A DNA stretch of 64,000 bases. Origin: Streptomyces sedi. Its GTDB lineage: Bacteria > Actinomycetota > Actinomycetes > Streptomycetales > Streptomycetaceae. The DNA is taken from positions 1-64,000 of the forward strand of contig NZ_VDGT01000013.1 of the NCBI RefSeq assembly GCF_006335015.1. The letters are read 5' to 3'. The notes below the pieces were generated by a model, which saw only the letters and a list, made by a program, of their open reading frames with translations, did no database searches and was not told where the DNA came from. Within the stretch, counting starts at the first letter, position 1. Every line of letters begins with the position of its first letter. The translations under genes were made by a program, and so were the position numbers. Positions 8,392 to 16,971 of the stretch are shown here, in pieces.

Positions 8392-8670
8392 ATGAACCCG
8401 TTGCGCCGCGCCTCACGGAAGGCGCCTCCCACCGAGCGGTTGGTCACATTGGTCGGTCGGCCCGGCTGTCACCTCTGTGACGACGCGCGACGGGTGGTGA
8501 GCGAGGTCTGCGGGGATCTGGGGGCGCGGTGGGAGGAGAAGGACATCGAACGCGACGCGGAGTTGCACCGCATGTACTGGGAGCAGATCCCGGTCGTGCT
8601 GGTCGACGGCGAACAGCACACCTTCTGGCGGGTGGACGAGGGGCGGCTCCGTCGCGCTTTGGGGGCTTGA
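8392..8670 (+). CDS. glutaredoxin-like thioredoxin-fold protein
   Basis: A 92-aa protein with the start of a thioredoxin fold: RLVTLVGRPGCHLCDDARRVV contains a CxxC (CHLC) redox motif, and VVLVDGEQHTFWRVDEGRL follows the cis-Pro region (QIPVV). It is a DUF836/glutaredoxin-family protein, likely a cytoplasmic disulfide carrier. The ATG at 8392 is preferred, and an in-frame ATG at 8383 would add three residues. It is divergent from the HAD gene and precedes rex. Its position beside the redox sensor Rex suggests a redox-linked function, which is inference. Confidence 0.8.
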   Translation: MNPLRRASRKAPPTERLVTLVGRPGCHLCDDARRVVSEVCGDLGARWEEKDIERDAELHRMYWEQIPVVLVDGEQHTFWRVDEGRLRRALGA

Positions 8671-8797
8671 CCCGGTTTGGATTAGCATTCGGGGTCGATT
8701 TTTCCCCCGCGGTGCGTATAGGTGAGGAGTGTGGCCGGGTGTCCGCGTTGGTGCATGTGGCACCGGTCACTTTGCCCGGACAAAACGGACACAATCT

Positions 8798-8815
8798 TTG
8801 TGCACGCGTTCACAA
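8798..8815. promoter_or_regulatory. Rex operator (ROP) of the rex-hemACD operon
   Basis: TTGTGCACGCGTTCACAA matches the Rex operator pattern TTGTGAAnnnnTTCACAA with one mismatch in the left half. It sits 85 nt before the rex start. Rex should repress its own operon here until NADH/NAD+ rises, the autoregulatory arrangement first described in S. coelicolor. Confidence 0.9.
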
Positions 8816-8900
8816 AGGCATAGCCTGGGCGCGGTTGAGCGGTTGTGGCGGATGCGTCGCGGGAAGCCGCCTTCCGGATGGCCCGACCGGCAGGAGCACC

Positions 8901-9671
8901 GTGGCAACTGGCCGAAATCACCGACCGGCGACCCGAAGCCGAGGAATCCCCGAGGCGACCGTCGCCAGGCTTCCGCTGTACCTGCGGGCGTTGACGGCGC
9001 TCTCCGAGCGTTCGGTGCCCACGGTCTCCTCGGAGGAGCTGGCGAGCGCCGCCGGCGTCAACTCGGCCAAGCTCCGCAAGGACTTCTCCTACCTGGGCAG
9101 TTACGGGACCAGGGGCGTCGGCTACGACGTCGAGTACCTGGTCTACCAGATCTCGCGTGAGCTTGGTCTCACCCAGGACTGGCCCGTGGTGATCGTCGGC
9201 ATCGGCAACCTCGGCGCCGCGCTGGCCAACTACGGCGGCTTCGCCTCCCGCGGTTTCCGGGTCGCCGCGCTGATCGACGCCGACCCGGCGCTCTCCGGCC
9301 GGCAGGTGGCCGGCATCGAGGTGCGCCACGTCGACGAGTTGGAGTCGATCATCGACACCAACGGTGTCTCCATCGGCGTGATCACCACCCCCGGCGGCGC
9401 CGCCCAGCAGGTGTGCGACCGGCTGGTCGCCGCCGGCATCACCTCGATCCTCAACTTCGCGCCGACCGTGCTCTCCGTGCCGGACGGCGTCGACGTGCGC
9501 AAGGTCGACCTCTCCATCGAGCTCCAGATCCTCGCTTTCCACGAGCAGCGCAAGGCCGCCGAGGCCCTCGCCCAGGACGTGCCCGAGCCGCTGGCGGCCG
9601 AGGCCGCCCCCTCGGGCCCCGGCCGGGACCAGGGCCCCGACGGCGACATCCCGGCGGTGATGCCGGCATGA
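8901..9671 (+). CDS. rex: redox-sensing transcriptional repressor Rex
   Basis: A 256-aa repressor that reads the NADH/NAD+ ratio. The N-terminal winged helix includes PEATVARLPLYLRAL and SAKLRKDFSYLGSYGTRGVGYDV. The C-terminal Rossmann domain begins VVIVGIGNLGAAL with the GxGxxG nucleotide-binding motif. The final 40 residues are an Ala/Pro/Gly tail seen in streptomycete Rex. The GTG at 8901 was chosen because AGGAG lies 4-8 nt before it and it gives the family length. Its stop overlaps the hemA start (ATGA), tying redox sensing to haem synthesis. Confidence 0.96.
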   Translation: MATGRNHRPATRSRGIPEATVARLPLYLRALTALSERSVPTVSSEELASAAGVNSAKLRKDFSYLGSYGTRGVGYDVEYLVYQISRELGLTQDWPVVIVGIGNLGAALANYGGFASRGFRVAALIDADPALSGRQVAGIEVRHVDELESIIDTNGVSIGVITTPGGAAQQVCDRLVAAGITSILNFAPTVLSVPDGVDVRKVDLSIELQILAFHEQRKAAEALAQDVPEPLAAEAAPSGPGRDQGPDGDIPAVMPA

Positions 9672-10996
9672 CGCTGTTGGTCGTCGGGCTCAGCCATCGC
9701 AGCGCCCCCGTCAGCCTGTTGGAGCGCGCGGCGCTGCCGGCGGGCGCGGGCGGCGCGCTGCTGCGCGACCTGGTGGACGGCACCGCGGCCGAGGGCGCGC
9801 TGCTGGCGACCTGCAACCGCATCGAGCTCTACGCCGAGGTGGACCGCTACCACCCGGGCGTCGACGGGCTGACCGAGCTGCTCGCCGCGCACTGCGGGGT
9901 GCCGGCCGAGGAGCTGCGCCCCCATCTGTACGTGCACTACGAGGACCGCGCGGTGCGGCACCTCATGAACGTCGCCTGCGGCCTGGACTCGATGGTGATC
10001 GGCGAGGGGCAGATCCTCGGCCAGATCAAGGCCGCGCTGGCGCTGGCCCAGGACGAGCACACGGCGGGCCGGCTGCTCAACGAGCTGTTCCAGCAGGCGT
10101 TGCGGGTCGGCAAGCGGGCGCACAGCGAGACCGGCATCGACGGTGCCGGTCAGTCGCTGGTCACCTTCGGTCTCGAACAGCTGGCGACCGAAGGCGACGT
10201 GCCCGGCTGGGCGGCCGGCCGGCGGGCGCTGGTGATCGGCGCGGGGTCGATGTCCTCCCTGGCCGCCACCACGCTGGCCCGCGCCGGCGTGACCGAACTG
10301 GTGATCGCCAACCGGACCTTGGAACGTGCCGACCGGCTGGCCGGCGCGTTGGCGCGCGAGGAGGGCGTGAAGGCGCGCGCCGTCCCGATCAACGCGATCT
10401 CCGTCGCCGCCGAGCTGGCCGTCGCCGACCTGGTGGTCTCCTGCACGGGTGCCACCGGCCTCGTGCTCACGGCGGACGTGGTGGCGCACGCCCTGCGCGA
10501 GCGCGACCGGACGCTCGACCTGCTCGACCTGGCCATGCCGCGCGACATCGACGCCGCGATCCACCGGCTCGCCGGTGCGCGGCTGGTGGACATCGAGTCG
10601 CTCGCCGCCGCCTCGGCCGACGCCCCGATGGCCGCCGACGTGGACGCGGTGCGGGCGATCGTCGAGGAGGAGGTCGCCGCCCTCTCCGCCGCCCGCAGGG
10701 CCGCCTACATCACCCCCACCGTGGTCGCGCTGCGCGAGATGGCGTCGGACGTGGTGGCCGCCGAGCTGACCCGGCTGAACGGTCGGGTGCCGGACCTGGA
10801 CGACAAGCAGCGCGCCGAGATCACCAGGACGGTGCGCCGCGTGGTGGACAAGCTGCTCCACGCGCCGACGGTGCGGGTCAAGGAACTGGCCGGCGAGCCG
10901 GGCGGCGACCACTACGCGACCGCGCTGCGGCAGCTCTTCGACCTCGACCCGCGGGCGGCCGTCGCCGTTCGCAACCCTGAACAGGAGCGGTCATGA
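9668..10996 (+). CDS. hemA: glutamyl-tRNA reductase
   Basis: This 442-aa enzyme reduces glutamyl-tRNA(Glu) to glutamate-1-semialdehyde with NADPH, the first committed step of C5 haem synthesis. The catalytic Cys is in LLATCNRIELYAEV near residue 50. The substrate loop contains GLDSMVIGEGQILGQIK. The NADPH domain holds ALVIGAGSMSSLAATTL, and a C-terminal dimerisation helix follows. It starts at an ATGA overlap with rex and ends at an ATGA overlap with hemC. The C5-pathway partner hemL is in the same window at 36.7 kb but not in this operon. Confidence 0.96.
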   Translation: MTLLVVGLSHRSAPVSLLERAALPAGAGGALLRDLVDGTAAEGALLATCNRIELYAEVDRYHPGVDGLTELLAAHCGVPAEELRPHLYVHYEDRAVRHLMNVACGLDSMVIGEGQILGQIKAALALAQDEHTAGRLLNELFQQALRVGKRAHSETGIDGAGQSLVTFGLEQLATEGDVPGWAAGRRALVIGAGSMSSLAATTLARAGVTELVIANRTLERADRLAGALAREEGVKARAVPINAISVAAELAVADLVVSCTGATGLVLTADVVAHALRERDRTLDLLDLAMPRDIDAAIHRLAGARLVDIESLAAASADAPMAADVDAVRAIVEEEVAALSAARRAAYITPTVVALREMASDVVAAELTRLNGRVPDLDDKQRAEITRTVRRVVDKLLHAPTVRVKELAGEPGGDHYATALRQLFDLDPRAAVAVRNPEQERS

Positions 10997-11964
10997 ATGC
11001 CCTGCGGCTCGGAACCCGGCGTAGCCAGTTGGCGATGGCGCAGTCACGCGGCGTCGCCGACGAGGTGACCCGGCTGACCGGGCGCCCCGTCGAGCTGGTG
11101 GAGATCACCACCTACGGGGACGTCTCCAGGGAGAGCCTGGTGAGCATCGGGGGCACCGGTGTGTTCGTCTCGGCGCTGCGCGACGCGCTGCTCGCCGGGG
11201 AGATCGACTTCGCCGTGCACTCGCTCAAGGACCTGCCGACGGCGCAGCCCGTGGAGCTGGCGCTCGCCGCCGTTCCACCCCGCGCCGATCCGAGGGACGC
11301 GCTCGTCGCCCGCGACGGGCTCGGCTTCGAGACGCTGGCCATGGCCGGCCGCGCCTCGGGACCGGCCAGGATCGGCTCGGGCTCGCCTCGTCGGATCTCC
11401 CAACTCAACGCCTGGGCCCGCTCGTTGGGCCGAGAGATCGAGATGGTGCCGATCCGGGGGAACGTCGACACCCGCATCGGGTTCGTGCGCTCGGGCGAGC
11501 TGGACGCGGTCGTGCTGGCCGCCGCCGGACTCCGCCGGCTCGGACGCGACGCCGAGATCACCGACTTCCTGGCTCCCGACACCGTCCTCCCCGCCCCAGG
11601 GCAGGGAGCGTTGGCGGTCGAGTGCGTGGCGTCCCGCCCGGAGCTGGTCACCGAACTCGCCCGGCTCGACGATCCCCACACCCGGATCGCCGTCGCCGCC
11701 GAGCGCACCCTGCTCGCCGAGCTGGAGGCCGGTTGCAGCGCCCCCGTCGGGGCCTTCGCCGACCTGCTGCGCGACGGGCAGACCTTCACCGAACTGCGCC
11801 TGCGCGGCGTCGTCGGCACCACCGACGGCGCGCAGCTGGTGCAGCTGTCCACCACCGGTCCCCTGCCGGGGTCCGTCGACGAGGCGGTGGCCATGGGCCG
11901 CCAGCTCGCCGACGAGATGCTGGCCAAGGGTGCGGCCGGTCTGATGGGGGAGCGAGCACTGTGA
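10993..11964 (+). CDS. hemC: hydroxymethylbilane synthase (porphobilinogen deaminase)
   Basis: This 323-aa enzyme polymerises four porphobilinogen molecules to hydroxymethylbilane. It begins LRLGTRRSQLAMAQS, the family signature. It carries DFAVHSLKDLPT and ARIGSGSPRRISQL for cofactor and substrate binding. The dipyrromethane-attaching Cys lies in ELEAGCSAPVGAFA. Length is normal. It is coupled by 4-bp overlaps to hemA upstream and hemD downstream. Confidence 0.97.
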   Translation: MNALRLGTRRSQLAMAQSRGVADEVTRLTGRPVELVEITTYGDVSRESLVSIGGTGVFVSALRDALLAGEIDFAVHSLKDLPTAQPVELALAAVPPRADPRDALVARDGLGFETLAMAGRASGPARIGSGSPRRISQLNAWARSLGREIEMVPIRGNVDTRIGFVRSGELDAVVLAAAGLRRLGRDAEITDFLAPDTVLPAPGQGALAVECVASRPELVTELARLDDPHTRIAVAAERTLLAELEAGCSAPVGAFADLLRDGQTFTELRLRGVVGTTDGAQLVQLSTTGPLPGSVDEAVAMGRQLADEMLAKGAAGLMGERAL

Positions 11965-13622
11965 ACCCCACAGCAGCGCGCCTCGCGCGCGCCGAGCCGA
12001 CCACGGGCGCCCTGGGACACGTCACCTTCCTCGGTGCGGGACCCGGGGACCCGGGTCTGTTGACCCTGCGCGCGGTCGAGGCACTGGCGCAGGCCGATGT
12101 ACTGGTCGCCGACCCGGCCGCCTACGAGGTGGTGCGCGGCCACCTCGCTCCGGGCACGGACACCCCGCTTCAGGGCATGGCTGAGGGTGACCCCCCGGTC
12201 TGCGCGGGTGACGATGCCGCAGATCTTGTCATGCGGGCCGCGAGCGCCGGCAAGCGGGTCGTCCGTGCCGTGGTCGGAGACCCGGGCATGGACACCGACG
12301 CGGCCGGCGACATGCTGGCGCTGGCCGACGCCGGGATCACCTTCGAGGTGGTGCCCGGCGTGGCGCGCGCCGTGGGCGTGGCCGCGTACGCCGGGGTGCC
12401 GCTGCGCGACGCGGAGGGCGGCGACGTCCGCTTCGTCGACGCGCGTACCGCCGACGAGCGCTGTTGGAGCGAGATCGGCGGCAGCGACGCGACGCTGGTG
12501 CTGAGCTGCGCGCTGGAGACGATCGGCGCGACGGCGGCGCGGCTGGTGGGCTCGGGCCGCAAGCCGGACACCCCGCTGACGGTGACCGTCGCGGGCACCA
12601 CCACCAGGCAGCGCACCTGGACGGCGACGCTCGGCACCGTGGAACGGACCCTGAAGTCCGCCAAGGTGCTGCCGTCGGCCGGCGCCGAGCGGCCGGTCAT
12701 AGCCGTGGTCGGCGAGCGCGGGGCGACGGCGCGGCGCGACCGGCTGGCGTGGTTCGAGTCCAAGCCGCTCTTCGGCTGGAACGTGCTGGTGCCGCGGACC
12801 AAGGAGCAGGCGGCCTCGCTCTCCGACCAGCTGCGGTCCTACGGCGCGGTGCCCAGCGAGGTGCCGACGATCGCCGTGGAGCCGCCGCGCACGCCGCAGC
12901 AGATGGACCGGGCGGTCAAGGGCCTGGTCACCGGCCGGTACGAGTGGATCGCCTTCACCTCGGTCAACGCGGTCCGGGCGATCAGGGAGAAGTTCGAGGA
13001 GTACGGGCTCGACGCGCGGGCGTTCGCGGGGATAAAGGTCGCGGCCGTCGGCGAGCAGACCGCGAGGTCGCTGGTCGAGTTCGGCGTCCGCCCCGACCTG
13101 GTGCCCAGCGGCGAGCAGTCGGCGGCCGGGCTGTTGGAGGACTGGCCTCCGTACGACCCGGTCTTCGACCCGATCGACCGGATCTTCCTGCCGCGCGCCG
13201 ACATCGCGACCGAGACGCTGGTCGCGGGGCTGGTGGAGATGGGGTGGGAGGTCGACGACGTCACCGCCTACCGCACGGTGCGCGCCTCGCCGCCTCCGGC
13301 CGAGACGCGGGAGGCGATCAAGGGCGGCGGGTTCGACGCGGTCCTGTTCACCTCGTCCAGCACGGTGCGCAACCTGGTCGGCATCGCCGGCAAGCCGCAC
13401 AACGTGACGGTGATCGCCTGCATCGGGCCGGCGACGGCGCGGACCGCGCAGGAGCACGGGCTGCGGGTCGACGTGCTGGCGCCGGAGCCCTCGGTGCACC
13501 AACTGGCGGAGGCGCTCGCCGAGTTCGGCGCGGCGCGGCGGGACGCGGCGGCGCGCGCCGGCGAGGCGCTGAAGCGGCCGAGCGAGAAGCGCCCGCAGCG
13601 GCGGCGCGCGCGGACGACATAG
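11961..13622 (+). CDS. hemD: bifunctional uroporphyrinogen-III C-methyltransferase/synthase
   Basis: A 553-aa fusion. Residues about 15-250 form a SUMT/CobA-type methylase (VTFLGAGPGDPGLLTLRAVE; VVPGVARAVGVAAYAGVPL), and about 270-520 form uroporphyrinogen-III synthase (WNVLVPRTKEQAASL; WIAFTSVNAVRA; DAVLFTSSSTVRNLVG). The methylase half misses some canonical residues: the usual GDPFxFGRG region reads GDPGMDTDAAGD. It may therefore be weak or inactive, as is common in streptomycete HemD fusions. The GTG start at 11961 overlaps the hemC stop (GTGA). The last 35 residues are a basic tail. Confidence 0.94.
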   Translation: MNPTAARLARAEPTTGALGHVTFLGAGPGDPGLLTLRAVEALAQADVLVADPAAYEVVRGHLAPGTDTPLQGMAEGDPPVCAGDDAADLVMRAASAGKRVVRAVVGDPGMDTDAAGDMLALADAGITFEVVPGVARAVGVAAYAGVPLRDAEGGDVRFVDARTADERCWSEIGGSDATLVLSCALETIGATAARLVGSGRKPDTPLTVTVAGTTTRQRTWTATLGTVERTLKSAKVLPSAGAERPVIAVVGERGATARRDRLAWFESKPLFGWNVLVPRTKEQAASLSDQLRSYGAVPSEVPTIAVEPPRTPQQMDRAVKGLVTGRYEWIAFTSVNAVRAIREKFEEYGLDARAFAGIKVAAVGEQTARSLVEFGVRPDLVPSGEQSAAGLLEDWPPYDPVFDPIDRIFLPRADIATETLVAGLVEMGWEVDDVTAYRTVRASPPPAETREAIKGGGFDAVLFTSSSTVRNLVGIAGKPHNVTVIACIGPATARTAQEHGLRVDVLAPEPSVHQLAEALAEFGAARRDAAARAGEALKRPSEKRPQRRRARTT

Positions 13623-13831
13623 GGCGCGTGTGCGGGGCGTGCGCGCCGGCTTGGACGGCCGCTCGGGCGGCTGTCGGTGCGGGGTGCTTGGATGGAACGG
13701 CGTGGGGCGGACGGCTCGCCCCGCGCCGTTCCGCGTTCCGGCGGCGCTGTGCCGGGCGGTCGGGGTTCCGGACAGCCGGGGGGTAGCCCCGTGGTCAGTT
13801 CTGTGAGCAGCTTTGTGAGCAACGGAGATCG

Positions 13832-14866
13832 GTGGTCGCGTTGAGTGGAGTGGACGCGGAGTTCAGCGGTGCGTCGGGGGTCTTCCCGGCGGTGCGGCCC
13901 AGGCGGCTGCGGACCACGCCGGCGATGCGCCGGATGGTGGCGGAGCACCGGACGCATCCGGCGGACCTGATCCTGCCCGCCTTCGTCCGGGAGGGCGTCG
14001 ACGCCCCGGTGCCGATCTCCTCGATGCCGGGTGTGGTGCAGCATTCGCTGGACTCGCTGCGGGCCGCCGCCGTGGAGGCGGTCGAGGCGGGGGTCAGCGG
14101 GCTGATGCTCTTCGGCGTGCCGGAGGAGGAGAAGAAGGACGCGGTCGGCACGCCGGGCACCGACCCGGACGGCATCCTCCAGGTGGCGCTGCGCGCGGTG
14201 CGGGCCGAGGTGGGCGACGCGCTGGTGCTGATGGCCGACACCTGTCTGGACGAGGTGACCGACCACGGTCACTGCGGGGTGCTGGACTCCGAGGGGCGGG
14301 TGGACAACGACGCGACGCTGGCCAGGTACGGCGAGATGGCCGTGGTGCAGGCGGAGGCCGGCGCCCGGGTGCTGGGGCCGAGCGGCATGATGGACGGCCA
14401 GGTCGGGGCGATCCGGCGGGCGTTGGACGCGGCGGGACACCAGGACGTGGCGCTGCTGGCGTACACGGCGAAGTACACCTCGGCGTTCTACGGCCCGTTC
14501 CGCGAGGCGGTGAACTCCTCGCTCCGCGGCGACCGCGCGACGTACCAGCAGGACCCGCCCAACGCGCGTGAGGCGCTGCGGGAGTTGGCGCTGGACCTGG
14601 CGGAGGGCGCGGACATGGTGATGGTCAAGCCGGGGTTGCCCTATCTCGACGTGCTGCGGACGATCGCGGACCGGGTGTCGGTGCCGGTCGCCGCGTACCA
14701 GATCTCCGGCGAGTACGCGATGGTCGAGGTGGCGGCGGAGCGCGGGCTGCTGGACCGGGAGCGGGCGATCGACGAGACGTTGACGGCGTTCAAGCGGGCC
14801 GGTGCCGACCTGGTGCTGACGTACTGGGCGACGGAGTTCGCCCGCCGGTCGCGCGAACGTCTCTGA
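13832..14866 (+). CDS. hemB: delta-aminolevulinic acid dehydratase (porphobilinogen synthase)
   Basis: This 344-aa enzyme condenses two 5-aminolevulinate molecules to porphobilinogen. The two active-site lysines are in AYTAKYTSAFYGPF and MVMVKPGLPYLD. The metal-site segment reads MADTCLDEVTDHGHCGVL: it keeps the first and last Cys of the zinc-type site but has Asp in place of the middle Cys, so metal dependence may be mixed. A GGAG lies just before the GTG at 13832. It is separated from hemD by a 209-bp spacer with no visible gene and may have its own promoter. Confidence 0.95.
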   Translation: MVALSGVDAEFSGASGVFPAVRPRRLRTTPAMRRMVAEHRTHPADLILPAFVREGVDAPVPISSMPGVVQHSLDSLRAAAVEAVEAGVSGLMLFGVPEEEKKDAVGTPGTDPDGILQVALRAVRAEVGDALVLMADTCLDEVTDHGHCGVLDSEGRVDNDATLARYGEMAVVQAEAGARVLGPSGMMDGQVGAIRRALDAAGHQDVALLAYTAKYTSAFYGPFREAVNSSLRGDRATYQQDPPNAREALRELALDLAEGADMVMVKPGLPYLDVLRTIADRVSVPVAAYQISGEYAMVEVAAERGLLDRERAIDETLTAFKRAGADLVLTYWATEFARRSRERL

Positions 14867-14881
14867 GGGGCGGTCCCCGTC

Positions 14882-14909
14882 CGGTGCTTCCGGTGCTTCC
14901 GGTGCTTCC
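14882..14909. repeat. 9-bp tandem repeat, three copies
   Basis: CGGTGCTTC is repeated three times in a row in the short spacer between hemB and the SDR gene. It does not overlap either coding region. It is probably a replication-slippage product. Confidence 0.7.
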
Positions 14910-14995
14910 GCGCGTCGGGTGGGGATGATGGGGTGGATCGTTCCGGCCTGATTCGTTCCGCGCGCGCCTGGTCCGCGCGCACCTGGGAGGCTTCC

Positions 14996-15802
14996 GTGTC
15001 ATCCATCGCTTCATCCACTCCGCTCGCCGTCGTCACCGGCGCCAGCAGCGGCATCGGCGCGGCCACGGCCCGGCGGCTGGCCGCCGAGGGGTACGAGGTG
15101 GTGCTGACCGCCCGGCGTGAGGAGCGCGTCGAGGCGCTGGCCGAGGAGCTGCGGGCGGCGGGCCACGCGGCGCGGGCGCGCCGGCTGGATGTCACGGACC
15201 GGGCGGACGTGGACGCGTTCGCCGCGTCCCTCGACCGCTGCGACGTGCTGGTCAACAACGCGGGCGGCGCCGTCGGCCTGGAGCCGGTGGCGGAGGCCGA
15301 CCCGGCGGACTGGCGTGCCATGTACGAGGTCAACGTGCTGGGCGTGCTGCACCTGACGCAGGCGCTGCTGCCGGCGCTGGTCGCCTCGGGGGCGGGCACG
15401 GTGCTGGTGGTCAGCTCCACCGCGGGGCACGGCGTCTACGAGGGCGGGGGCGGCTATGTGGCGGCCAAGCACGGCGCCCATGTGCTGGCGGAGACGTTGC
15501 GGCTGGAGATCGTGGACCGGCCGGTGCGGGTGATCGAGATCGCGCCGGGGATGGTGCGGACCGAGGAGTTCTCGCTGACCAGGTTCCGCGGCGACGCGGA
15601 GCGCGCGGCGAAGGTGTACGAGGGCGTGGAGGAGCCGCTGACCGCCGAGGATGTCGCGGACACCGTCGCGTGGGCGGTGACCAGGCCGCCGCATGTCAAC
15701 GTCGATCTGCTGGTGCTGCGTCCGCGGGCCCAGGCGTCCAACAGCAAGGTGCACCGGGGGCCGGTCCGGACGGACGCCCCCGGTCAGGCGCGGGAGCGGT
15801 GA
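14996..15802 (+). CDS. short-chain dehydrogenase/reductase
   Basis: A 268-aa classical SDR enzyme using NAD(P). It has the cofactor motif VVTGASSGIGAATARRLA, the structural NNAGGAV motif, and catalytic residues in VVSSTAG (Ser) followed by YVAAKHGAHV (YxxxK). The GTG at 14996 has GGGAGG six nt upstream and sets the usual N-terminus. The substrate is unknown. Its stop overlaps the start of the serine hydrolase gene (GTGA), so the two are co-translated. Confidence 0.9.
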   Translation: MSSIASSTPLAVVTGASSGIGAATARRLAAEGYEVVLTARREERVEALAEELRAAGHAARARRLDVTDRADVDAFAASLDRCDVLVNNAGGAVGLEPVAEADPADWRAMYEVNVLGVLHLTQALLPALVASGAGTVLVVSSTAGHGVYEGGGGYVAAKHGAHVLAETLRLEIVDRPVRVIEIAPGMVRTEEFSLTRFRGDAERAAKVYEGVEEPLTAEDVADTVAWAVTRPPHVNVDLLVLRPRAQASNSKVHRGPVRTDAPGQARER

Positions 15803-16950
15803 CCGGGGCGAGCGGGGCGTTGCGTCCCGGCACGGCGGGGGAGGCGGGGCTCGACCCGGGGGCGCTGGCCGAACTGGCGCCCAGCCTGGGCGCGTTCCTC
15901 GAAGGGCCGGAGCCGTCGTTCGCCGGGTTCGTGGTGCTCGCGGCGCGGAACGGCGTGATCGCGGCGCACGAGGCGGGCGGGTACGCGGTGCGTCACGGCG
16001 TGCGGGGCGGCTCGGTGGTCGAGCTGCCGGAGGCGGAACGGGTGCCGATGGCGCCGGACACGGTCTTCGACCTCGCCTCGCTCTCCAAGGTGTTCACCGC
16101 GCTGGTCGTGGTCCGGCTCGCCGAGCGGGGCGAGGTGGGGCTGGACGCGCCGATCACCCGCTGGCTGCCCGGGTTTCCGGAGGTGACGGTGCGGGCCCTG
16201 CTGACGCACACCGGCGGCTGGCCGGCGGACATCGCGCTGGAGGGCTATCCGGACGCGGCGGCGCGGCTGGCGGCGGTGGGCGCGGAGCCGCTGGAGTCCG
16301 CGCCGGGGGCGGCCTACCGGTACTCGGACCTGGGGCTGATCGCGCTGGGTGCGTTGGTGGAGCGGGCCGCGGGCGCGCCGTTGGACGTGTTGGTCGCGGA
16401 ACTGGTCACGGGACCGCTGGGGTTGAGCGACACGGGCTACCGTCCTTCGGGCGCGCTGCGGGAGCGCTGCGCGGCCACCGAGTACCAGCCGTGGAGCGGG
16501 CGGGGGATGCTGAGGGGCGAGGTGCACGACGAGAAGGCCCACTATCTGGGTGGGGTCGCCGGGCACGCCGGGATCTTCTCGACCGCGCGCGACCTGGCGT
16601 CGCTGGCGCAGGCCGTGCTCGAAGGGGGAGCGCTGGGCGGGGTGCGGGTGCTGGGCGCGGAGTGGGTGGCGGAGATGCTGCGTCCGCAGAACGCGGGGCT
16701 GGGGCCGGAGGCCGGCCGGGGCCTCGGCTGGCAGCTGGACCAGCCGGCGCTCATGGGGGAGTTGGCCTCGCCCACGGCGTTCGGGCACGGGGGGTTCACG
16801 GGGACGGCGCTGGTCGCCGACCCGGCGACGGGGGCGTCGCTGGTGGTGCTGACCAACCGGGTCCATCCGCGCCGCGACCGGGGCACCGACGGAGCGTTCC
16901 GCCGGGCCCCGGCCGCTGTGTTGGCACGGGCGCTGCGCGCCGGCCCCTGA
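15799..16950 (+). CDS. beta-lactamase-family serine hydrolase (class C/PBP4* fold)
   Basis: A 383-aa protein of the beta-lactamase/D-aminopeptidase/esterase superfamily. The nucleophile motif is SLSK in FDLASLSKVFTALVV, the YxN-like motif is YRYSDLGL, and the third motif is likely the HGGFTGT region. No signal peptide is visible, so it is probably cytoplasmic and may be an esterase or peptidase rather than an antibiotic-resistance enzyme. It is coupled to the preceding SDR gene by a GTGA overlap. Confidence 0.85.
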   Translation: MTGASGALRPGTAGEAGLDPGALAELAPSLGAFLEGPEPSFAGFVVLAARNGVIAAHEAGGYAVRHGVRGGSVVELPEAERVPMAPDTVFDLASLSKVFTALVVVRLAERGEVGLDAPITRWLPGFPEVTVRALLTHTGGWPADIALEGYPDAAARLAAVGAEPLESAPGAAYRYSDLGLIALGALVERAAGAPLDVLVAELVTGPLGLSDTGYRPSGALRERCAATEYQPWSGRGMLRGEVHDEKAHYLGGVAGHAGIFSTARDLASLAQAVLEGGALGGVRVLGAEWVAEMLRPQNAGLGPEAGRGLGWQLDQPALMGELASPTAFGHGGFTGTALVADPATGASLVVLTNRVHPRRDRGTDGAFRRAPAAVLARALRAGP

Positions 16951-16965
16951 GCGGGGCCGGGCGCG
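16936..16965. terminator. bidirectional hairpin between convergent genes
   Basis: The stem CGCGCCGGCCCC (16936-16947) pairs with GGGGCCGG-G-CGCG (16953-16965) with one bulged base. It lies across the stop codon of the serine hydrolase and just before the end of the subtilase on the other strand. No T-run follows, which is common in high-G+C terminators. Confidence 0.6.
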
Positions 16966-16971
16966 AGCGGG

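Noticed and set aside
11961..12700. Separate cobA gene
   Set aside because: The methylase part is in the same frame as the uroporphyrinogen-III synthase part without a stop, so it is one fusion protein.
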